64,000 nucleotides of DNA from Streptomyces brevispora (GTDB lineage Bacteria; Actinomycetota; Actinomycetes; Streptomycetales; Streptomycetaceae): contig NZ_VIWW01000001.1 in NCBI RefSeq assembly GCF_007829885.1, positions 5,518,001 through 5,582,000 on the forward strand, in the 5' to 3' direction. Made by a program: the position numbers and the translations under genes. Below, piece by piece: positions 60,546-64,000 of this stretch. The first letter of the stretch is position 1. Every line of letters starts with the position of its first letter. The notes beneath the pieces are model-generated. The model ran no database searches and was not told the DNA's origin. It saw nothing but the letters and a program-made list of their open reading frames with translations.

Positions 60546-60875
60546 ATGATCTTCATCGCCGTCAGGTTCACCGTCCGCAGCGCCGAGCGCGACAAGTGGC
60601 TCCCGGCCGTCGAGGACTTCACCCTCGCCACCCGGCAGGAGCCGGGCAACGTCTTCTTCGACTGGTCCTACAGCGTCGAGAACCCGGACCAGTTCGTGCT
60701 GCTGGAGGCGTTCGCGTCGCCCGAGGCGGGTGCGGCGCACGTGCAGTCCGAGCACTTCGCCGCGGCCATGGACCGGATGGCGGACCTGGTGGCGGAGACG
60801 CCCGAGATCATCAACGTCGAGGTGCCGGGCGAGGGCTGGTCCCGGATGGCGGAGCTCCAGCCGCGCACGAGCTGA
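60546..60875 (+). CDS. Antibiotic biosynthesis monooxygenase-like (putative quinol monooxygenase) protein
   Basis: 109 residues from ATG 60546 (AGGAG upstream). The ABM fold is clear: MIFIAVRFTVRSAERDKWLP, ATRQEPGNVFFDWSYSVENP, DQFVLLEAFASPEAGAAHVQ and SEHFAAAMDRMADLVAETPE. These small dimeric proteins act as cofactor-free monooxygenases or sensors of quinols. It is downstream of alc, separated by about 90 bp, and may be part of the same transcript, though its role in ureide use is not evident. The next 148 bp (to 61023) hold only short GCCGTGC/GCTGAGCC repeats. Confidence 0.87.
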   Translation: MIFIAVRFTVRSAERDKWLPAVEDFTLATRQEPGNVFFDWSYSVENPDQFVLLEAFASPEAGAAHVQSEHFAAAMDRMADLVAETPEIINVEVPGEGWSRMAELQPRTS

Positions 60876-61023
60876 GCCCTGTGGCGCCGCGCTTGGCCGT
60901 GCGCGGGCTGAGTACCCGTCGCGCCGAGCCGTGCACGGGCTGAGCTGTTCGGTGCCGCGCTGAGCCGTGCCGCGCTGAGCCGTGCCGCCGCGCCGCTCGC
61001 GACTCGGCCCGTCGGGGCGCCGC

Positions 61024-61854
61024 TCAGAACTCCTCGTGGGTCTCGGGGTCCCCGCCGAACCGCTGCCGCGGCCCGGCCGCGATGCGCTCCAGTTCCCGAG
61101 CCGTCAGCTCGAAGCCGAAGAGGTCCAGGTTCTCGCGTTGCCGTCCCGGGTCGGCGGACTTCGGGATCGGTACGGCTCCGAGCTGGGTGTGCCAGCGCAG
61201 CACCGCCTGCCCCGGCGACACGCCGTGCGCCCCGGCGATGGCGAGAAGCCCGGGATCGGCCAGCAGATCGCGGCCCCGGCCCAGCGGGCTCCAGCTCTCC
61301 GTGACGATGCCCTTGGCTGCGTGCACGGACCGCAACTCCTCCTGCGGCAGACGTGGATGCATCTCGATCTGGTTGACGGCCGGCAGCACCCCCGTCTCCC
61401 GCTCCAGCCGGTCGAGCTGGTCCGCGGTGAAGTTGGACACCCCGATCGACCGCACCAGCCCCTCCTCGCGGAGCCGGATCATCGCCTTCCAGGTGTCCAC
61501 GTACAGATCGACGCGGGGCAGCGGCCAGTGGATGAGGTAGAGGTCCACGTAGGAGAGGCCGAGGTTGCGGCGGGACTCCTCGAACGAGGCCAGCGTCTTC
61601 TCGTACCCCTGGTGGCGGCCCGGCACCTTGGTGGTGACGAAGACGTCCTCCCGGGGCACACCGCTGCGGGCGATCCCGCGTCCGGTGCCGGTCTCGTTGC
61701 CGTAGTTCAGCGCGGTGTCGACGAGCCGGTAGCCGAGCCCCAGGGCCCCGGCGACGGCCCGCTCCGCCGCGTCGTCGTCCAGCGGCCAGGTGCCGAGTCC
61801 GACCGCGGGGACACTACGGCCGTCGTTCAGGCGATGCGCCGGGGTCTCGGACAT
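61024..61854 (-). CDS. Aldo/keto reductase
   Basis: 276 residues from ATG 61854. The AKR catalytic tetrad segments are present: GLGYRLVDTALNYGNETGTG (Asp, Tyr), VFVTTKVPG (Lys) and DLYLIHWPLP (His). Cofactor and barrel landmarks: GVSNFTADQL, NQIEMHPRLPQEEL, SWSPLGRGRDLL and VPIPKSADPGRQREN. It should reduce aldehydes or ketones with NADPH; the substrate is unknown. Length is that of the AKR5-like group. Monocistronic. Confidence 0.93.
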   Translation of the reverse strand: MSETPAHRLNDGRSVPAVGLGTWPLDDDAAERAVAGALGLGYRLVDTALNYGNETGTGRGIARSGVPREDVFVTTKVPGRHQGYEKTLASFEESRRNLGLSYVDLYLIHWPLPRVDLYVDTWKAMIRLREEGLVRSIGVSNFTADQLDRLERETGVLPAVNQIEMHPRLPQEELRSVHAAKGIVTESWSPLGRGRDLLADPGLLAIAGAHGVSPGQAVLRWHTQLGAVPIPKSADPGRQRENLDLFGFELTARELERIAAGPRQRFGGDPETHEEF

Positions 61855-61934
61855 GATCTTCCCTCTTCTCCTGATGGTGGTGCGGTCAGTCTGGACCGGA
61901 TGGGGGCGAGGGGCAGCGCGGAGGCGGGGCCGGC

Positions 61935-62165
61935 CTATCGCCCCAGGCCCGCCTCGCGGCGCAACCGGGTGATGACCTCGTCCACCCGGCCCCGCTCGTA
62001 GCCGCGGCGGACCAGCTCGAAGCCCACGACACCGGCCGGCGGGGAGTCGCCGCGCAACTGGGTGATGTAGGCGTCGACCTGATCGCGGTCGTATCCGCGC
62101 CGGGCGATGGTGAATCCGAACTCCTCGTGCAGCGGAAGTTCGTATTTCCCGCGTGACCCGAACAT
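61935..62165 (-). CDS. Small protein with two DivIVA-type motifs
   Basis: 76 residues from ATG 62165. Two related motifs appear: FTIARRGYDRDQVDAYITQL (about 18-37) and FELVRRGYERGRVDEVITRL (about 48-67). Both match the R-R-G-Y-D-x-x-x-V-D-x-x-I core that opens DivIVA/coiled-coil proteins of actinomycetes. No long coiled coil follows, so it is a miniature with two copies only. Such motifs can interact with membranes or with polar-growth proteins. Function unknown; duplication of the motif is the main point of interest. Confidence 0.75.
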   Translation of the reverse strand: MFGSRGKYELPLHEEFGFTIARRGYDRDQVDAYITQLRGDSPPAGVVGFELVRRGYERGRVDEVITRLRREAGLGR

Positions 62166-62175
62166 GGGTGCCTCC

Positions 62176-62700
62176 TCAGGAGCGAAATCGTCCGCCCACC
62201 CTGCCACGGAACTCGGGCGGCACGGCCCCGTCCACCAGGATCTCCGTGCCCGTGATGTACGCGGCCTCGGCACTGGCCAAGTAGGCGATGAGCGAGGCCA
62301 CTTCACCGGCCGTGCCGAACCGGTCCAGTGCGGTCGCAGCCCGCTGTCCGGCGTCGAACGGACCGTCGGCCGGGTTGAGGCCGGTGTCCACCGGTCCGGG
62401 CCGGACCGGACCGACGGTGATCCCGCGCGGGCCGAGTTCGCGGGCGAGCGGCTTGGTGAGTCCCGACAGCGCCGACTCGCTCATCGCGTAGAGCGTGCCG
62501 CCCGGTCCGCCCGCGAACCGGCTCGGGGCCGTCCCGAGGGAGATGATGCGGCCGCCGCGCTCCATCGCCCCGGCCGCCCCGCTCCATCACCCCGGCCGCC
62601 GCCCGGCAGGCCAGGAAGACGGCCCGCACGTCGACGGTGAGTACCCGGTCGTGCTCCGCCGCGGCAAGCGGCTGTTCCCGTACGGCGGACTGCCGACCGC
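62176..62700 (-). pseudogene. Short-chain dehydrogenase, N-terminally lost and frameshifted by a 22-bp duplication
   Basis: The end reads as an SDR: RIISLGTAPSRFAGGPGGTL, YAMSESALSGLTKPLARELG (Y-x-x-x with Ser in place of Lys), RPGPVDTGLNPADGPFDAG and GTAGEVASLIAYLASAEAAY to ITGTEILVDGAV. Upstream, in another frame, comes HDRVLTVDVRAVFLACRAAA, the preceding SDR helix. At the junction a 22-bp unit is duplicated (62559-62580 and 62581-62602, 20/22 identical), shifting the frame by one. The Rossmann N-terminus (TGxxxGxG) and the N-N-A-x motif are absent. The active-site Lys of YxxxK is also replaced (YAMSE). Confidence 0.82.
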
Positions 62701-62998
62701 CTTCGAGCCGACCGGTGCCCGTACGACCTCCCACGGCAGCGCGATCCAGACCCACCGGCCCACCGGGCGGGCCGCATCCGGTTCCGTCCCGGACGGTACG
62801 GGAGCGGCCGCGCGGTCAACCGCCGTTCCGCCGGGGCCCGGCCCGGCGAAGCGGCCGAGTGCCGACGGCACGAACCGGAAGGTGTCCTCGTCATCCCCAC
62901 CCGGGGCTCGCCATCGCGGGACGGTGGCCGGTACCGTGATCGCTCGTGCGAGCCAGTGAGGTCTCCACATCGCGCCTGTGGAGAACCAGGAGATCCGG
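62701..62998. other. Region without a recognisable gene
   Basis: Between the SDR remnant and the EamA start. Long open frames exist on both strands (for example on the minus strand VSGRWVWIALPWEVV-like sequence around 62750), but codon use and sequence character do not convince me. It could be further debris of the lost SDR or an adjacent gene. The right end carries the promoter and ribosome site of the transporter. Confidence 0.4.
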
Positions 62999-63922
62999 GT
63001 GTCCTCGATCGCCGTGCCCGCCCTCGCCCCGCCGCGCCGGGCGTGGCTCACGGATCTGCCCGTCCTGCTGGTCGCGGTGGTCTGGGGCTCCAGCTATCTG
63101 GCCGCCAAGGGCATCACCACGCCGCAGACCGTCATCGCCGTGCTCGTTCTCAGATTCGCCGTCGTGCTGCCCGTCCTGGTGGTCGCCGGGTGGCGCCGGC
63201 TGGCGGCGCTGACCGGGGCCCAGTGGCGGGGCGCGGGGCTGCTGGGCCTGGTGCTCAGCGGGATCTTCCTGGTGGAGACGTACGGCATCGTGCACACCTC
63301 GGCGACCAACGCCGGGCTCATCATCAGCCTCACCATGATCTTCACCCCGCTCGCCGAGGCCGCGGTCAACCGCGTCCGGCCCACCGGGACCTTCCTCGCC
63401 GCCGCCGCGCTCTCCGTGGCCGGCGTGGCACTGCTGACCCAGGGCGGCGGAATCACCAGCCCCTCGGCGGGCGATCTGCTGATGCTCGTCGCCGCCCTCG
63501 CCCGCACCCTCCACGTCCTGCTGATGGCGCGCATCAGGTCCGTCCGGTCGGCGGACTCGCTGTCACTGACGACCGTCCAGCTGGGCAGCGCGGTCGCCGT
63601 CTTCGCGCTGCTGGCCGCCGCCCCCGGAACGGGGGAGTCGCCGTGGTCGGTCGCCGCCGGATTCGGCGTCCGCGAGTGGGGCGGGCTGCTCTTCCTGTCG
63701 GTCTTCTGCACGCTCTTCGCGTTCTTCGTGCAGATGTGGTCCGTACGCCGCACCTCGCCGTCCCGGGTCAGCCTGCTGCTCGGTACGGAACCCCTCTGGG
63801 CCGCCGCCGTCGGCATCGCGATCGGCGGCGAACGGCTCGGCGTCCTCGGAGTGGCGGGCGCGGTCCTGGTCCTGGCCGGTACGGCCTGGGGGCGCCGCAG
63901 CGTGGCCGCGGATAGTCCTTGA
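62999..63922 (+). CDS. EamA/DMT-family transporter
   Basis: 307 residues from GTG 62999 (AGGAG 6 nt upstream; GTG 62978 is an in-frame alternative). Ten hydrophobic helices in two EamA halves: LLVAVVWGSSYLAAKGITTP in helix 1, NAGLIISLTMIFTPLAEAAV at the end of half one, and SRVSLLLGTEPLWAAAVGIA with GERLGVLGVAGAVLVLAGTA at the end of half two. It should export or exchange small metabolites such as amino acids or nucleobases; substrate unknown. Its last codons are already inside a tandem repeat that continues to the window edge. Confidence 0.9.
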   Translation: MSSIAVPALAPPRRAWLTDLPVLLVAVVWGSSYLAAKGITTPQTVIAVLVLRFAVVLPVLVVAGWRRLAALTGAQWRGAGLLGLVLSGIFLVETYGIVHTSATNAGLIISLTMIFTPLAEAAVNRVRPTGTFLAAAALSVAGVALLTQGGGITSPSAGDLLMLVAALARTLHVLLMARIRSVRSADSLSLTTVQLGSAVAVFALLAAAPGTGESPWSVAAGFGVREWGGLLFLSVFCTLFAFFVQMWSVRRTSPSRVSLLLGTEPLWAAAVGIAIGGERLGVLGVAGAVLVLAGTAWGRRSVAADSP

Positions 63923-64000
63923 CCGTGCCGCTTCGGCGTGGCCGCGACTGCTCCCTGAACGTGCCGGCTCAGGAGCGGCCGCGGCTGCTCCCTGACCGTG
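63900..64000. repeat. Short 36-37 bp tandem repeat at the right edge
   Basis: Three diverged copies begin at about 63900, 63936 and 63973. Each has roughly GnGTGGCCGCGgnTgCTCC followed by CTGAnCGTGCCGG. The first copy overlaps the last codons and stop of the EamA gene, and the array may continue beyond the window. Confidence 0.7.

Overview
The window reads as Streptomyces chromosomal DNA. It has very high GC with strong third-position GC bias, many GTG and some TTG starts, 1-8 nt start/stop overlaps inside operons, long GC-rich stem-loops after genes, and typical actinomycete families (DUF5709, DUF5955, DUF6296, TerD, secreted GH46 chitosanases, FN3 lipoprotein). I saw no rRNA, tRNA or CRISPR array.

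Layout. 1-3.5 kb: the 3' part of a secreted subtilisin-type protease. 3.8-6.8 kb: a wrecked urease operon (gamma/beta with a stop codon and deletion, alpha with its active-site half deleted, an intact ureF, and ureG fused in frame to a short-chain dehydrogenase). 6.8-13.2 kb: MFS transporter, nucleotidyltransferase-fold protein, DHFR-like reductase, MFS remnant, secreted amidase, nitroreductase. 13.5-15.9 kb: a compact ACP / ketosynthase / alpha-beta hydrolase operon. 15.9-24.6 kb: extracellular nuclease, small conserved proteins, TerD, transporter, winged-helix protein, a 27-bp tandem array, and a GAF-LuxR regulator divergent from 24.8-28.1 kb, two acyl-CoA synthetase-type genes. 28-29.7 kb: small genes including a zinc-ribbon protein with a possible nuclease-like domain.

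30-60.5 kb is a dispersed purine/ureide catabolic region. It holds glyoxylate carboligase, catalase, tartronate semialdehyde reductase, hydroxypyruvate isomerase, OHCU decarboxylase, HIU hydrolase, uricase, a guanine deaminase-like amidohydrolase, an NCS2 permease, malate synthase, a MocA/MobA-like nucleotidyltransferase, an IclR regulator (AllR-like), allantoinase and allantoicase. Together they take urate to allantoin and on to ureidoglycolate plus urea, and take glyoxylate either to glycerate (Gcl, Hyi, GlxR) or to malate. Catalase can remove the H2O2 made by uricase. Xanthine dehydrogenase and ureidoglycolate lyase are not here, and the only urease genes in the window are broken. Inserted in this region (43.3-48.0 kb) is a chitin/chitosan module of two GH46 paralogues, an FN3 lipoprotein and a gutted GH18 chitinase that keeps a DasR-type operator and a terminator. 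At 51-55 kb lie a NarL-type two-component system and an ABC exporter.

Two regulatory motifs tie the catabolic genes together. Motif A is a pair of 15-bp palindromes whose centres are exactly 21 bp apart; it lies upstream of gcl, hyi and the iclR/allantoinase gap. Motif B, TCAACA-N3-YGTTGA, lies upstream of catalase, the OHCU/HIU/uricase operon, malate synthase (one mismatch) and allantoinase. The window also carries an unusual load of internally deleted or frameshifted genes: urease, an MFS gene, chitinase, an SDR, an IS5-type transposase remnant and probable smaller remnants.
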